The notes under the pieces are model-generated. The model was given only the letters and a program-made list of their open reading frames with translations. It did no database searches and was not told the DNA's origin. A DNA stretch of 64,000 nt from Rossellomorea aquimaris (GTDB lineage Bacteria > Bacillota > Bacilli > Bacillales > Bacillaceae_B): contig NZ_VTEX01000003.1 of NCBI RefSeq assembly GCF_008180865.1, positions 64,501 through 128,500 of the forward strand, written 5' to 3'. The first letter of the stretch is position 1. Each line of letters begins with the position of its first letter. Of the stretch, positions 8,589 to 17,144 are shown piece by piece. Both the position numbers and the translations under genes were made by a program.

Positions 8589-8633
8589 AAAAATATTATC
8601 GGGTTTGGAAGAGTAGAACCAAAACCTTCACGT

Positions 8634-8966
8634 TTATGGTTTGATCAATTTAGAATCCGTGATAAAGCGTACGCCTTCCGTTGATTCCAAAGAGAACACT
8701 CCTCCCCTTCCTTCTTTTACATCCAATATGATCCGGAAATGCTTCCAATACTCATATTGCTGTTCGTTCATATAAAAAGGACAGTCGGCTACAGTACCTA
8801 CTAATACATCACTGTCACCGATGATCAAATCATCTTGACTTAAACACATAGGAGAACTGCCATCACAACATCCTCCAGACTGATGAAACAGGAGGGCACC
8901 ATGCTTTCCTTTTAACGTTTCAATTAGATGGAGGGCTTGTTCTGTTGCCTCTAGTCGCTGTTCCAT
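8634..8966 (-). CDS. DUF779 protein partnered with acetaldehyde dehydrogenase
   Basis: A 110-residue cytoplasmic protein of the DUF779 family, recognised by the cysteine-rich QSGGCCDGSSPMC stretch (about 29-41) and the CPFYM motif near residue 62. Its ATG follows the aldA stop codon after a single base, so the two are translated from one message and probably coupled. DUF779 genes are regularly found next to aldA/exaC aldehyde dehydrogenases, but no biochemical role is established. The paired cysteines suggest metal or redox chemistry, which is inference. Confidence 0.85.
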   Translation of the reverse strand: MEQRLEATEQALHLIETLKGKHGALLFHQSGGCCDGSSPMCLSQDDLIIGDSDVLVGTVADCPFYMNEQQYEYWKHFRIILDVKEGRGGVFSLESTEGVRFITDSKLIKP

Positions 8967-8967
8967 T

Positions 8968-10488
8968 TTAGAAGAAACCTAACGCTTTAGGGCTATAGCT
9001 AACTAGTAAATTCTTCGTTTGTTGATAGTGTGATAGCATCATTTTATGATTTTCGCGACCGATACCGGACATTTTGTATCCACCGAATGCCGCATGTGCC
9101 GGGTATTGGTGATAACAGTTAGTCCATACGCGTCCTGCTTGAACCTCTCTACCAAAACGGTAAGCCGTGTTCATGTCACGCGTCCACACACCTGCCCCAA
9201 GTCCGTAAAGAGTATCATTGGCGATTTCAAGGGCTTCTTCTTTCGTTTTGAACGTTGTAACGGAAACAACAGGGCCAAAGATTTCTTCCTGGAAAATACG
9301 CATTTTGTTGTTGCCTTTGAAGACTGTCGGCTTCACATAGAAACCTGCTTCCTGATCTCCATCCAGTGTATTTTGCTCACCACCGATGAGTAATTCCGCT
9401 CCTTCTTCTTTCCCGATTTCAATATAAGATAGAATCTTATCCAATTGTTCTTGAGAGGCTTGAGCACCCAGCATTGTATCTGAATCCAACGGGTTCCCCT
9501 GCTTGATTTGTTTCACTCGTTCGATTGCACGCTCCATGAACTTATCGTAGATCGATTCCTGGATTAGCGCCCTTGAAGGACATGTACACACTTCTCCTTG
9601 ATTAAGTGCAAACATCACGAAACCTTCGACTGCTTTATCAAGGAAATCATCATCCTGATCCATTACATCTTCAAAGAAGATATTAGGTGATTTACCACCA
9701 AGTTCTAACGTAACAGGGATAATGTTTTGAGAAGCATATTGCATGATCAGGCGACCTGTTGTCGTTTCACCCGTGAAGGCTACCTTACCAACACGCTTAC
9801 TTTGCGCAAGGGGTTTCCCTGCTTCCACTCCAAATCCTTGCACCACATTCAGTACACCTTTAGGCAGCAGGTCTTCAATGAGTTCAATCAGAACCATGAT
9901 GGAAGCCGGTGTTTGCTCAGCAGGCTTCAAGACTACACAGTTTCCTGCAGCTAGGGCAGGTGCAATCTTCCAAACACCCATCAGAATCGGGAAATTCCAA
10001 GGAATGATTTGGGCTACAACCCCGATTGGCTCATGGAAATGATAAGAGACCGTATCATTATCGATTTCACCAAGAGATCCTTCCTGGCCTCTGATACATC
10101 CGGCGAAATAACGGAAATGGTCAATCGCAAGGGGTAAGTCTGCCGCTAATGTTTCACGAACCGGCTTACCATTATCCCATGTTTCGGCTACAGCAAGCAT
10201 TTCTAGGTTTTCTTCCATACGATCCGCAATTTTATTTAAGATGATGGATCTTTCCGTAGCAGAGGTTTTACCCCATGCGTCTTTCGCTGCATGTGCAGCA
10301 TCCAATGCCTTTTCTACATCCTCTTTGTTTGAACGGGCAATTTTCGTGAAAACTTTCCCCGTGACAGGCGATACATTTTCAAAGTATTCTCCACTTGCTG
10401 GCGGCACATATTCTCCACCAATAAAGTTCTCATACTTGTCCTTAAATTGTACCAATGAACCTTCAGTATTCGGATTATTATAAAGCAT
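8968..10488 (-). CDS. aldA: Acetaldehyde dehydrogenase (AldA/ExaC/AcoD type)
   Basis: A 506-residue NAD-dependent aldehyde dehydrogenase. It has IIPWNFP (N165), [15 protein letters not shown] with the general base E262, and the diagnostic [11 protein letters not shown] with nucleophile C301. The extra Cys and the long insert after FFEDV are typical of the acetaldehyde/acetoin-type enzymes that convert acetaldehyde to acetate during ethanol or acetoin use. The ATG has AGGAGG upstream. It heads a two-gene operon with DUF779. A TGAAAGCGCTT sequence in the promoter region resembles a catabolite-response element. Confidence 0.9.
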   Translation of the reverse strand: MLYNNPNTEGSLVQFKDKYENFIGGEYVPPASGEYFENVSPVTGKVFTKIARSNKEDVEKALDAAHAAKDAWGKTSATERSIILNKIADRMEENLEMLAVAETWDNGKPVRETLAADLPLAIDHFRYFAGCIRGQEGSLGEIDNDTVSYHFHEPIGVVAQIIPWNFPILMGVWKIAPALAAGNCVVLKPAEQTPASIMVLIELIEDLLPKGVLNVVQGFGVEAGKPLAQSKRVGKVAFTGETTTGRLIMQYASQNIIPVTLELGGKSPNIFFEDVMDQDDDFLDKAVEGFVMFALNQGEVCTCPSRALIQESIYDKFMERAIERVKQIKQGNPLDSDTMLGAQASQEQLDKILSYIEIGKEEGAELLIGGEQNTLDGDQEAGFYVKPTVFKGNNKMRIFQEEIFGPVVSVTTFKTKEEALEIANDTLYGLGAGVWTRDMNTAYRFGREVQAGRVWTNCYHQYPAHAAFGGYKMSGIGRENHKMMLSHYQQTKNLLVSYSPKALGFF

Positions 10489-10523
10489 CTAAGATCCTCC
10501 TATATTTATGTATTTTTCTGTTA

Positions 10524-10537
10524 ATTAAGCGCTTTCA
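10524..10537. promoter_or_regulatory. cre-like site upstream of aldA
   Basis: The minus strand reads TGAAAGCGCTTAAT; the first 11 bases fit the CcpA consensus TGWNANCGNTNWCA, but the 3' end is poor. It lies 36-49 bp before the aldA start. Confidence 0.4.
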
Positions 10538-10633
10538 TTGTTATTATAGGTCATTTATGAGGTACGGACAAGTATATTGTTTAAAAATTCTTTATTTTTC
10601 GTTAATTTATGATAAATTTTTTAGGTGAAAAGT

Positions 10634-10657
10634 AGCAATAAACTTTACGAAAAGATC
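10634..10657. repeat. Solo terminal repeat of the MITE-like element
   Basis: AGCAATAAACTTTACGAAAA plus GATC matches 22 of 24 bases of the right end of the 523-bp repeat at 46285-46807. No other part of that element is present here, so this is a relic end or a solo insertion. Confidence 0.6.
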
Positions 10658-10660
10658 ATA

Positions 10661-10701
10661 AAAAAAGACGACTCCCCCCTTTCATGGGTGGCATCGTCCT
10701 G
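10661..10701 (-). terminator. Terminator of the MEDS-domain gene
   Basis: GACGA and TCGTC plus an inner C-run/G-run pairing (CTCCCCCC with GGGTGG) form a hairpin followed on the minus strand by seven T. It ends eight bases from the MEDS gene stop. Confidence 0.65.
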
Positions 10702-10709
10702 GTCGCAGA

Positions 10710-11270
10710 CTATTTAGTTTTACTGTATACTTTCGAGATCACGATATCTTCATCCGTCATGATGTGCCCATGACTTTTCTTTAGTGCATCTTCCAGGTGG
10801 TCAGGCATTTTCTCTGATTCGTACGCACAGACGATGGTCAGATTATGCTCATGAATAGCACGATCCGTTTCTGTTTCGAACCACTCAATGATTGATGCGG
10901 GGTCTTCCAATGTGCCCCATTCCACATTTGTCCACGAACGGAAAGAAATATCGTTCTCTAAAAATGGGGTAATGGATTTCGTTAATTGTTCATAAATGGC
11001 TGGAGGATGGTAGCTACCACTCGATTGATAGAAATCAAAGTTACTAATAACATGAATTTTCTTTAATTGGTCGCTGGTTAATTGATTATTTAACTGTTTA
11101 AGCAATACATTCAGGTTCCTCTCGTTCTCAATAAGAACAATAGAATCCCCCTTTTCGATTCCCTCGAGAACATACGCAATGGCATTTTGTAGATATCGGT
11201 TTCGATCATTATATGAATAGAGGATATGAGATTGACTTTCATTTAATAGATTCCCTATTTTTTCTTTCAA
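10710..11270 (-). CDS. MEDS-domain (DcmR-like sensory) protein
   Basis: A roughly 186-residue soluble protein resembling the MEDS domain (methanogen/methylotroph DcmR sensory), a RecA-like fold found in signalling proteins. Supporting features are HILYSYNDRNRYLQNAIAYV near the N-terminus, the KGDSIVLIEN strand and the C-terminal IVCAYES strand. There is no HTH or kinase domain, so it would act as a stand-alone sensor or partner. The frame is open to 11300, but TATAAT at 11300-11305 looks like the -10 box; the TTG at 11270, five bases after AAAGGCGGG, is the more likely start. Family call moderate, function unknown. Confidence 0.7.
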   Translation of the reverse strand: MKEKIGNLLNESQSHILYSYNDRNRYLQNAIAYVLEGIEKGDSIVLIENERNLNVLLKQLNNQLTSDQLKKIHVISNFDFYQSSGSYHPPAIYEQLTKSITPFLENDISFRSWTNVEWGTLEDPASIIEWFETETDRAIHEHNLTIVCAYESEKMPDHLEDALKKSHGHIMTDEDIVISKVYSKTK

Positions 11271-11361
11271 TTCAACCCGCCTTTCAACTGGTTTTTCCAA
11301 TTATAGTATAGTTTCTCTATGGAAGAGCAGAACTCCTCTTTTTTAAAAAATGGATTTAAAA

Positions 11362-11396
11362 AAAAGACCGCCCTTCAAGAAAGGCAGTCTTCTTAA
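11362..11396 (-). terminator. Terminator of yugI
   Basis: AAGACCGCCCTTC pairs imperfectly with GAAAGGCAGTCTT; eight A on the left give the T-tract on the minus strand. Confidence 0.75.
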
Positions 11397-11404
11397 AAAT
11401 TGTA

Positions 11405-11821
11405 TTATTTTTTGATTAAATCTTCACGTTCTGATTGCTCGATCCACTCTTCAAGCTTGTCTTTAAGAGTGTTGAAGCCAGCTGGTGTTGTTTCTTCGTT
11501 AGCTTGCTTTACACTTCCTTGACCTTGACGGCGAGGTTTTTTCGCTGCTGCAGGTTTTGCTTGTGGTGCTGCAGGAGCTTCTTCTGTAGCACGGATAGAA
11601 AGGCTGATTTTACCAGCTGCTTCGTCCACTGATAATACTTTAACCTTTACTTCGTCGCCTACTGAAAGGTGCTCGCTAACGTCTTTAACAAAGCCGTGAG
11701 TGATTTCAGAGATATGGACTAATCCTTGTGTTTCTTCGTCAAGTGCAACGAACGCACCGTATGGTTGAATGCCTGTAACTTTACCTGTTACAACAGTTCC
11801 TGTTTCGAATTTTGTAGTCAT
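11405..11821 (-). CDS. yugI: S1-domain RNA-binding protein YugI (general stress protein 13)
   Basis: A 138-residue protein with one N-terminal S1 RNA-binding domain (about 6-75; GTVVTGKVTGIQPYGAFVAL and GLVHISEI) followed by an Ala/Pro/Lys-rich linker and a charged C-terminal helix. This matches GSP13/YugI, a ribosome-associated stress protein. The ATG at 11821 is chosen for its AGGAG ribosome-binding site; codons upstream in the open frame have none. In B. subtilis yugI lies next to alaT-alaR and yugJ, in keeping with the conserved neighbourhood here. Confidence 0.9.
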   Translation of the reverse strand: MTTKFETGTVVTGKVTGIQPYGAFVALDEETQGLVHISEITHGFVKDVSEHLSVGDEVKVKVLSVDEAAGKISLSIRATEEAPAAPQAKPAAAKKPRRQGQGSVKQANEETTPAGFNTLKDKLEEWIEQSEREDLIKK

Positions 11822-12016
11822 GGTAACACTCCTAGTATATATATTATTTTTCGTCTTTACACGCAATTGTAGATTATATCATAGAATCCGTGATTCGGCA
11901 AAAGTTTATTCTATCAGACCTCTGCAACTAAACCCATTTTCTTCGATTTTCCACCTATAATTGCTTTCTCACTAGTTATGCTTCCCAATTATTAAAATTA
12001 TTAAAACAGAGTAAAC

Positions 12017-13273
12017 TTAGCGCTCTTTATATAGTTCTTCTGTCTCTGAAGACAAAATGACCGGTGTCGTCTGAACCCAACGATCTGGCTTAACGAAATT
12101 TTCATGCCTTAACTCATCATATACCTCTTTCAGATGAAGGGATGTTGTGTAATCTGGGTACTCTTTCAGTATATATCGGTAGGTTTCTTCTACATGTGAT
12201 TTCAATTTATCACTTCCATTAAAGATGGGCTGATACACATTTCCATCTGTAAAGTATTGATAGAGAAGATCGTATTCATGCTTCACTTCTACCCTGAACC
12301 TTGAGTCATCCGGCAGTTCCTTTAATATCTTTTCGTAGTCCATCAAGCGATCAGCTGCTTCTTTCCATGTCCCTGTAAATTCACCTGCTTTAATGACTGG
12401 AACAAAACGGGTAATCATATACAATTCATATCCTTCCGGTAAGGCTTCACGATTCGTGATCATCCTGAAGTACTCCACATCCAATGTAGTTTCAAGCCGG
12501 TCCGTTTCACTGTTATACGATAGCTTAACTGCATTATTGAATATTCCATCCCGTAACAACCATAGTTTGGGGGGATAGTCGTTTTTCATATGGTTGAACT
12601 CCTTCATATTGAATTCTCCGTTCTCAACATAAGGCTTCCAATATTCTCCATACTTATTCAACTCATCCTCATATAGCGGGAGGATATCTTGTTCCTTTTT
12701 AATAAAATCATCAACCCATACTTCTGCTTCTTCCTTCGTTAAAGGAGCTTTCAGATTTTTCATCATCACATCTGGAGTAGTCAATATCTGAGTCAACTCG
12801 TCACTCGCTCTCTGGACCCACTCCACTTTTCTTTCATTTGAGAAGTCCCGCTTTGGAATGGATTCGATATATGTGAGTTGCCTCCCTGCATCCCGTGCGA
12901 TCCCTGTCGAATTAAATATGCCTTCCGAAAACCCGAGCCGCTCCATTGCTTGAGTTTTCCTTAAATCATATTGAGCTTTCGCATCTTCTATCTCCTTTTG
13001 AAGTCGTTGGTCTGACTCACCGGCAAAATCAGCTTGATTCCCATTCTGTCTTCCCGATCCATCCATCGTAAGCTGCAGGATGAGAACCGCACCGATCAGA
13101 AGGACACCAATGAAACTTGCGACGTACGGCCAATGAATTAGTGGTCGCTTCTTTTGGGATTTTCCTTCTTGTTTTATGGCTTGTATGATGTCTGAGGGAT
13201 TGGTCTGATCCGGAATTTTCTTATACGATTGATTCAATAAATCCATGCGTTTTTCAAGCATCTTGTCATCCAT
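12017..13273 (-). CDS. Putative anti-sigma factor with a large extracellular domain
   Basis: A 418-residue single-pass membrane protein: a charged cytoplasmic segment (1-48), one transmembrane helix (about 49-68) and a roughly 350-residue outer part with many Glu, Lys, Tyr and Trp residues. No known domain is recognised and there is no HxxxCxxC zinc motif. Its start overlaps the end of the ECF sigma gene by eight bases and has GGAGGGG upstream, so the two are co-transcribed and translationally coupled. The topology and position fit a cognate anti-sigma factor that senses an envelope signal, which is inference; the outer region is unusually large for that role. Confidence 0.6.
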   Translation of the reverse strand: MDDKMLEKRMDLLNQSYKKIPDQTNPSDIIQAIKQEGKSQKKRPLIHWPYVASFIGVLLIGAVLILQLTMDGSGRQNGNQADFAGESDQRLQKEIEDAKAQYDLRKTQAMERLGFSEGIFNSTGIARDAGRQLTYIESIPKRDFSNERKVEWVQRASDELTQILTTPDVMMKNLKAPLTKEEAEVWVDDFIKKEQDILPLYEDELNKYGEYWKPYVENGEFNMKEFNHMKNDYPPKLWLLRDGIFNNAVKLSYNSETDRLETTLDVEYFRMITNREALPEGYELYMITRFVPVIKAGEFTGTWKEAADRLMDYEKILKELPDDSRFRVEVKHEYDLLYQYFTDGNVYQPIFNGSDKLKSHVEETYRYILKEYPDYTTSLHLKEVYDELRHENFVKPDRWVQTTPVILSSETEELYKER

Positions 13274-13823
13274 TCAATCTCCCCTCCCTTTTTTCAGCCT
13301 CTTCCAATTCTTTTTTCAAGAGGTTTTTCCCTCTTAAAAGTCTTGTTTTGACAGTAGATAAATTGATTGACAGTATTTCAGCCATTTCTTCATACTTCTT
13401 TTCATGAAAATAGTAAAGGATGATCGGTAATTGATATTTACCATCCAGCTTTTGAATGCATTCGTGCAGCATGCGATCCTCTTCCTGCCTAAGGATACGT
13501 TCTTGAGGAGTAATGACGTTTTCTGAAGGTTCATTTCCGATTTTTTTCACCCGATTGTTATGCTGATTTTCTTTTCGTTTAAAGTCCCTCGACACATTCA
13601 AAGTGATTTTATAAAGCCAGGTTGTAAACTTCGCATAAGAGAACCCGTCCAGAAACCTGTATACACGAATGAATACTTCCTGGGTGATGTCTGGTATATC
13701 AGCGATGGAATTCCCCATCTGATAGGCAAACCGTTCAACGATGGGAGAATAATATGTGATTAAATGGCTATATGCCTGCAGGTCTCCTTTTTTTGCACGT
13801 TCGATCAAGTGCTCATTTTCCAC
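13266..13823 (-). CDS. ECF-type RNA polymerase sigma factor
   Basis: A 185-residue group IV sigma factor. Region 2 contains DIPDITQEVFIRVYRFLDGF and TWLYKITLNVSRDFKRK; region 4 contains YEEMAEILSINLSTVKTRLL, the DNA-binding HTH. The start is GTG, with G-rich sequence upstream. It precedes and overlaps the putative anti-sigma gene. A TGAAAC-N17-CGTT sequence 41-67 bases upstream resembles an ECF promoter, suggesting autoregulation. It cannot be equated confidently with a named B. subtilis ECF factor. Confidence 0.88.
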   Translation of the reverse strand: MENEHLIERAKKGDLQAYSHLITYYSPIVERFAYQMGNSIADIPDITQEVFIRVYRFLDGFSYAKFTTWLYKITLNVSRDFKRKENQHNNRVKKIGNEPSENVITPQERILRQEEDRMLHECIQKLDGKYQLPIILYYFHEKKYEEMAEILSINLSTVKTRLLRGKNLLKKELEEAEKREGRLNG

Positions 13824-13863
13824 TCGTACCTTCCCCCTTTCTCTTTGATGCTTTCATTTATGT

Positions 13864-13890
13864 AACGTTCGTAAGGTAGATTTTGTTTCA
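13864..13890 (-). promoter_or_regulatory. Candidate ECF autoregulatory promoter
   Basis: The minus strand reads TGAAAC, 17 bases, then CGTT, matching the -35 TGAAAC and -10 CGT core of ECF promoters in Bacillus. It is placed directly ahead of the sigma factor gene. Confidence 0.55.
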
Positions 13891-13923
13891 TTTATTTACC
13901 ATTAAATTCATTCTTTTAAAATA

Positions 13924-14452
13924 GTTCTTTTTGCAAAGATTGTTGTTAAATTACATAGGAACTGCTTTGGCTCTGTCAATCAGTGTGTTCTCTGATGGTG
14001 AGGGGAACTGCTTCGCTTGTAGCTAGCGTTCGGCCGAGCCTCCTCAGCTTCGCTTCCGGGGTCTCGGCACGCCCGTACTTCCGCAGGAGTCTACGCAGTT
14101 CCCCTCACCATCTTAAACAGTATTTTCATGACAGAGCTACAAGGTGTGCAAGAAAACAATGTAACTAGAATAAAATATTCCTTCCACCTTAAAATGAAAT
14201 TCAATCTCTATTTACCTTAAATGAAATTGCTTGCTAAAATTCTTGTTATATTGATTTCAATTAAGGGTACATGCTTAGAAAGTTGATTCTCGCTGCAGGA
14301 TGATCGACTCCTGCGGGAATAGCTGGACAGGTGAGACCCCGGAGGCGCAGCCGAGGAGGCTCACCGCCAGCCCCGCGGAAAGCGAGCATCCTGTAGCGGA
14401 AATCAACTATTACTTTCTCCTCTACAATAGCAACAAACTTTACGAATAGAAC
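13924..14452. mobile_element. MITE-like element, copy 1
   Basis: A 529-bp non-coding repeat, nearly identical over long stretches to 46285-46807. It has 24-bp imperfect terminal inverted repeats (13924-13947 and 14429-14452) and two long hairpins. The first pairs GATGGTGAGGGGAACTGC (13994-14011) with its exact complement at 14095-14112, inside an outer GCTCTGTCA/TGACAGAGC pair. The second has AGTTGATT and CTCGCTGCAGGATG arms near 14280 answered by CATCCTG and AATCAACT near 14390-14408. TTTAAAA flanks both ends, a possible target duplication. No transposase is encoded. Confidence 0.75.
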
Positions 14453-14473
14453 CTTTAAAACAGACAAAAAAAA

Positions 14474-14505
14474 AGCCTGACCCAATGAACATCGGATCAG
14501 ACTAA
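14474..14505 (-). terminator. Terminator of the small membrane protein gene
   Basis: GCCTGACCC and GGATCAGAC pair with G-U wobbles, followed on the minus strand by nine T. Confidence 0.65.
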
Positions 14506-14786
14506 TTCTTTACAGTGATTGATTTCTTCTTTCGTTGCTTTTGGATAAATGGCAAGGCATAAAGCATGAAGGCTGCGATATGAGCGAAGGCAAGGTTGGC
14601 AACAAACAGGCTCCAAAGCGTTACATGTCCCCATCCTCCAAGTTCAGGAACCGCTACGTAATAAATAAACACTGCCCACAAGGCTATAACAAATGGGATA
14701 TGAAGAACCGCCCACTTACGATGTTCTATCCAAAGAAATAGTGGAGTAGCCGTTGCGATAAATAGATATACAAGAAATACATCCAT
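14502..14786 (-). CDS. Small three-helix membrane protein, function unknown
   Basis: A 94-residue protein with about three hydrophobic helices (roughly 2-17, 24-45 and 55-78) and a strongly basic tail (QKQRKKKSITVKN). The ATG at 14786 is chosen for its GGAGG site; the longer open frame lacks one. I do not recognise a family. It stands alone between the MITE-like element and the divergent NSS transporter. A cre-like sequence 22 bp upstream hints at carbon-source control. Confidence 0.7.
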   Translation of the reverse strand: MDVFLVYLFIATATPLFLWIEHRKWAVLHIPFVIALWAVFIYYVAVPELGGWGHVTLWSLFVANLAFAHIAAFMLYALPFIQKQRKKKSITVKN

Positions 14787-14807
14787 AGTAAATTCCTCCA
14801 ATCTGGT

Positions 14808-14821
14808 AGTAAACGCTTTCA
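14808..14821. promoter_or_regulatory. cre-like site upstream of the small membrane protein gene
   Basis: The minus strand reads TGAAAGCGTTTACT, matching the CcpA consensus TGWNANCGNTNWCA except for the last base. Confidence 0.45.
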
Positions 14822-15130
14822 ATTATGGCGAAAAAAAGAATAATTTGTGAACGTTTTGTTACAATTAGTATACTACATTTTAGAGAAAATTCCAGCCCAT
14901 TCAGCATGTTTTTGACTAGTTTTCTAGAAATTAGGTTAATTGTAATGTTTACAACCGTTTTCACACATAATAAATGGAAATACATGTTGCCATAATGTTC
15001 GCTATCACTTATTTAATGGCATTTACCCCCATTTTTCTTATATATTGAAAATTTAAAAATCCGGTGTACAGGGGGTGTAAAACATAGTACGATTGAAAAA
15101 TCTTATTTTTTTGAAAGGAGGATCTTAAAC
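14822..15130. other. Divergent intergenic region upstream of the NSS transporter
   Basis: About 310 A/T-rich bases with no ORF. AAAGGAGGATC stands just before the TTG start of the transporter. No recognised riboswitch or operator was found. Confidence 0.5.
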
Positions 15131-16459
15131 TTGGCCAAAAAAGAACAATGGACTTCTAAGATTGGTTTCATTCTGGCGGCGGCCGGTTCTGCTATAGGGC
15201 TCGGTGCCATTTGGAAATTCCCGTATATGGCAGGTGCAAATGGAGGAGGTGTCTTCTTCTTACTCTTTATCCTTTTCACCGTTTTGATCGGTGCGCCCAT
15301 TCTTCTGGCAGAGTTTGTTATCGGAAGACGGGCGGGGGCCGACGCCGTTACTTCCTATAAAAAATTGGCCCCTCAGTCTTATTGGCACTGGATCGGCTAT
15401 TTGGGAACGGTTGTTTCTTTTATCATATTATCTTTTTACAGTGTTGTAGGCGGATGGATCCTTTCTTACTTGGCCCGGAGTGTGACAGGCTCTTTAATCG
15501 GGAAATCTCAAGAGGAGTACGGAACCTTATTCGAGAGCATCATTGCAAATCCAAAAGAAGTGCTAATTGCACAATTCCTCTTTATTGTCATTACAATACT
15601 TGTCGTACAAGGCGGGATTCAAAAAGGGATCGAACGGGCTAGCCGTTATATGATGCCGGCATTATTTATCTTATTTATTATTTTAGTGATCAGGTCCCTT
15701 ACCTTGGAAGGTGCGATGGAAGGTGTCCGCTTCCTGTTATTGCCGGACTGGAGCTATTTAAATGGGGAAACGGTTTTACTTGCGTTAGGACAAGCATTCT
15801 TTGCACTTACGGTCGGACTTTCTGTCATGGTGACGTACGCATCCTATCTTTCAAAAGAGGACAGCATGCCACGATCCGCCATCAGTGTATCCGGATTAAA
15901 TATCTTTATTTCATTATTGGCAGGATTGGTCATTTTCCCTGCTGTGTACGCCCTTGGTTTCCAACCGGATGAAGGACCGGGAATTGCATTTGTTGTCCTG
16001 CCAGCCGTTTTTAATGAAATTGCATTCGGTGGCATTTTCTTAACAGTGTTCCTGATTTTACTGTTGTTTGCAACCCTGACATCTGCTTTCTCCATACTTG
16101 AAATCGGGGTCGCAGCCCTGTCGAAAGGGGATCAATCGAAACGAAAGCCATTTACATGGCTAATCGGAATACTGGTTTTCTTTGCAGGTATTCCAAGTGC
16201 CCTTTCATTTGGTGTATTCGGAGATTTCCTCATTCAAGGAAAGAACTTCTTTGACTTTGCCGATTATATTACGAGTAATTTTGGATTGCCGATCGGGGCA
16301 TTATTGATCAGTATTTTCGTCTCCTACCGATTAAAGCGAGAAGATGTATGGAGCGAAATCCAATCTGGTTCGTCTATATCACCGGCCCTGTTCAACAGCT
16401 GGATTTTTCTATTGCGCTACATCGTACCAGTAGCCATCATACTTGTTTTCATATCTTAA
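15131..16459 (+). CDS. Sodium-dependent NSS-family transporter (YocR/YhdH-like)
   Basis: A 442-residue inner-membrane symporter of the neurotransmitter:sodium symporter (SNF) family with about 11 transmembrane segments. TM1 shows AAGSAIGLGAIWKFPYMAG, the unwound Na+/substrate-binding signature of LeuT-type proteins. Length matches the short 11-TM bacterial branch. The start is TTG, nine bases after GGAGG. No small MetS-type subunit gene follows it, unlike the second NSS transporter in the window. The substrate is probably an amino acid and cannot be fixed from sequence. Confidence 0.88.
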   Translation: MAKKEQWTSKIGFILAAAGSAIGLGAIWKFPYMAGANGGGVFFLLFILFTVLIGAPILLAEFVIGRRAGADAVTSYKKLAPQSYWHWIGYLGTVVSFIILSFYSVVGGWILSYLARSVTGSLIGKSQEEYGTLFESIIANPKEVLIAQFLFIVITILVVQGGIQKGIERASRYMMPALFILFIILVIRSLTLEGAMEGVRFLLLPDWSYLNGETVLLALGQAFFALTVGLSVMVTYASYLSKEDSMPRSAISVSGLNIFISLLAGLVIFPAVYALGFQPDEGPGIAFVVLPAVFNEIAFGGIFLTVFLILLLFATLTSAFSILEIGVAALSKGDQSKRKPFTWLIGILVFFAGIPSALSFGVFGDFLIQGKNFFDFADYITSNFGLPIGALLISIFVSYRLKREDVWSEIQSGSSISPALFNSWIFLLRYIVPVAIILVFIS

Positions 16460-16463
16460 ATGC

Positions 16464-16496
16464 GAGGTCCGTCACTGAAGACGGACCTTTCATTTT
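16464..16496 (+). terminator. Terminator of the NSS transporter gene
   Basis: AGGTCCGT and ACGGACCT arms with an 8-base loop, then a T-rich tract. The same GGACGGACCT sequence recurs in the hairpins at 23706 and 47651. Confidence 0.75.
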
Positions 16497-16589
16497 TAAC
16501 ATTTTGTTCACGATAAGCAGGGCTATTTTTTTCCAAATGGTGATAAACTGTAGATATAAGGAAGGTATTCTATGGGGAGGGACTTTAGC

Positions 16590-16961
16590 ATGTCACACTT
16601 TGGTGAGAATTTAAAACGGGTACGCGAAGAGCGCAAACTATCTCAACAGGAGCTTGCTTTAAGGGCCAGACTAGGCACGAAGACGATTGAAAAGTATGAA
16701 TCCGATCTTCAGATTCCCGATACACCAACGATTCTTAAGCTTTCAACTGTACTTGATATACCTGCTTCCGAACTGCTGGAACGGGAAGTAAAAGATCACC
16801 CTCCAACAGGCGTTGACGCTGAAATGGAACTGCTGATCAAAGAATTGGGACCAAAACGAACAAAGCTGATACTCCGTAAGGCGAAGGAATTCTCTGAAGA
16901 AGATTTCCTTCGTGTCATGCAAATGTTGTATGAACTGAAATATGAAAAGAGCGAAAGCTAA
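16590..16961 (+). CDS. Xre-family HTH transcriptional regulator
   Basis: A 123-residue cytoplasmic DNA-binding protein. An HTH_3 domain fills residues 4-62 (LKRVREERKLSQQELALRAR, then TKTIEKYESDLQIP), followed by a short C-terminal region of unknown role. Two ATGs are possible: 16572, preceded by AAGGAAGG, and 16590, preceded by GGGGAGGG; the second fits the family N-terminus better. It is a stand-alone gene with its own terminator, so the target is unknown. Confidence 0.8.
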   Translation: MSHFGENLKRVREERKLSQQELALRARLGTKTIEKYESDLQIPDTPTILKLSTVLDIPASELLEREVKDHPPTGVDAEMELLIKELGPKRTKLILRKAKEFSEEDFLRVMQMLYELKYEKSES

Positions 16962-16995
16962 AAACTTTTTTATGAAATGATGTATAGATAGTAAA

Positions 16996-17083
16996 AAAAG
17001 GGGTCATACTGAAAATAAGCTTTCTAAGTATTCCCCCTTTTGTTTTCATTTGTTGGACGATATTTTATCGTCCTATTTTTTTT
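16996..17083 (+). terminator. Double terminator after the Xre gene
   Basis: A first hairpin pairs AAAAGGGG..ATACT with AGTAT..CCCCTTTT. A second pairs GGACGATA (17055-17062) with TATCGTCC (17066-17073) and ends in eight T. Confidence 0.75.
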
Positions 17084-17091
17084 GCCCAATT

Positions 17092-17133
17092 AAAAAAGTT
17101 GCCAGGCACAAATGTGTTCTTTTGTGCCTGGTA
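17092..17133 (-). terminator. Terminator of alaT
   Basis: Perfect 11-bp arms CCAGGCACAAA and TTTGTGCCTGG, with six A to the left providing the T-run on the minus strand. Confidence 0.75.
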
Positions 17134-17144
17134 CCCTTCATTTT

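Noticed and set aside
14261-14485. 74-codon frame inside MITE copy 1
   Set aside because: It follows the arms of the hairpin repeat, has no ribosome-binding site and is not kept as a coding frame in copy 2.
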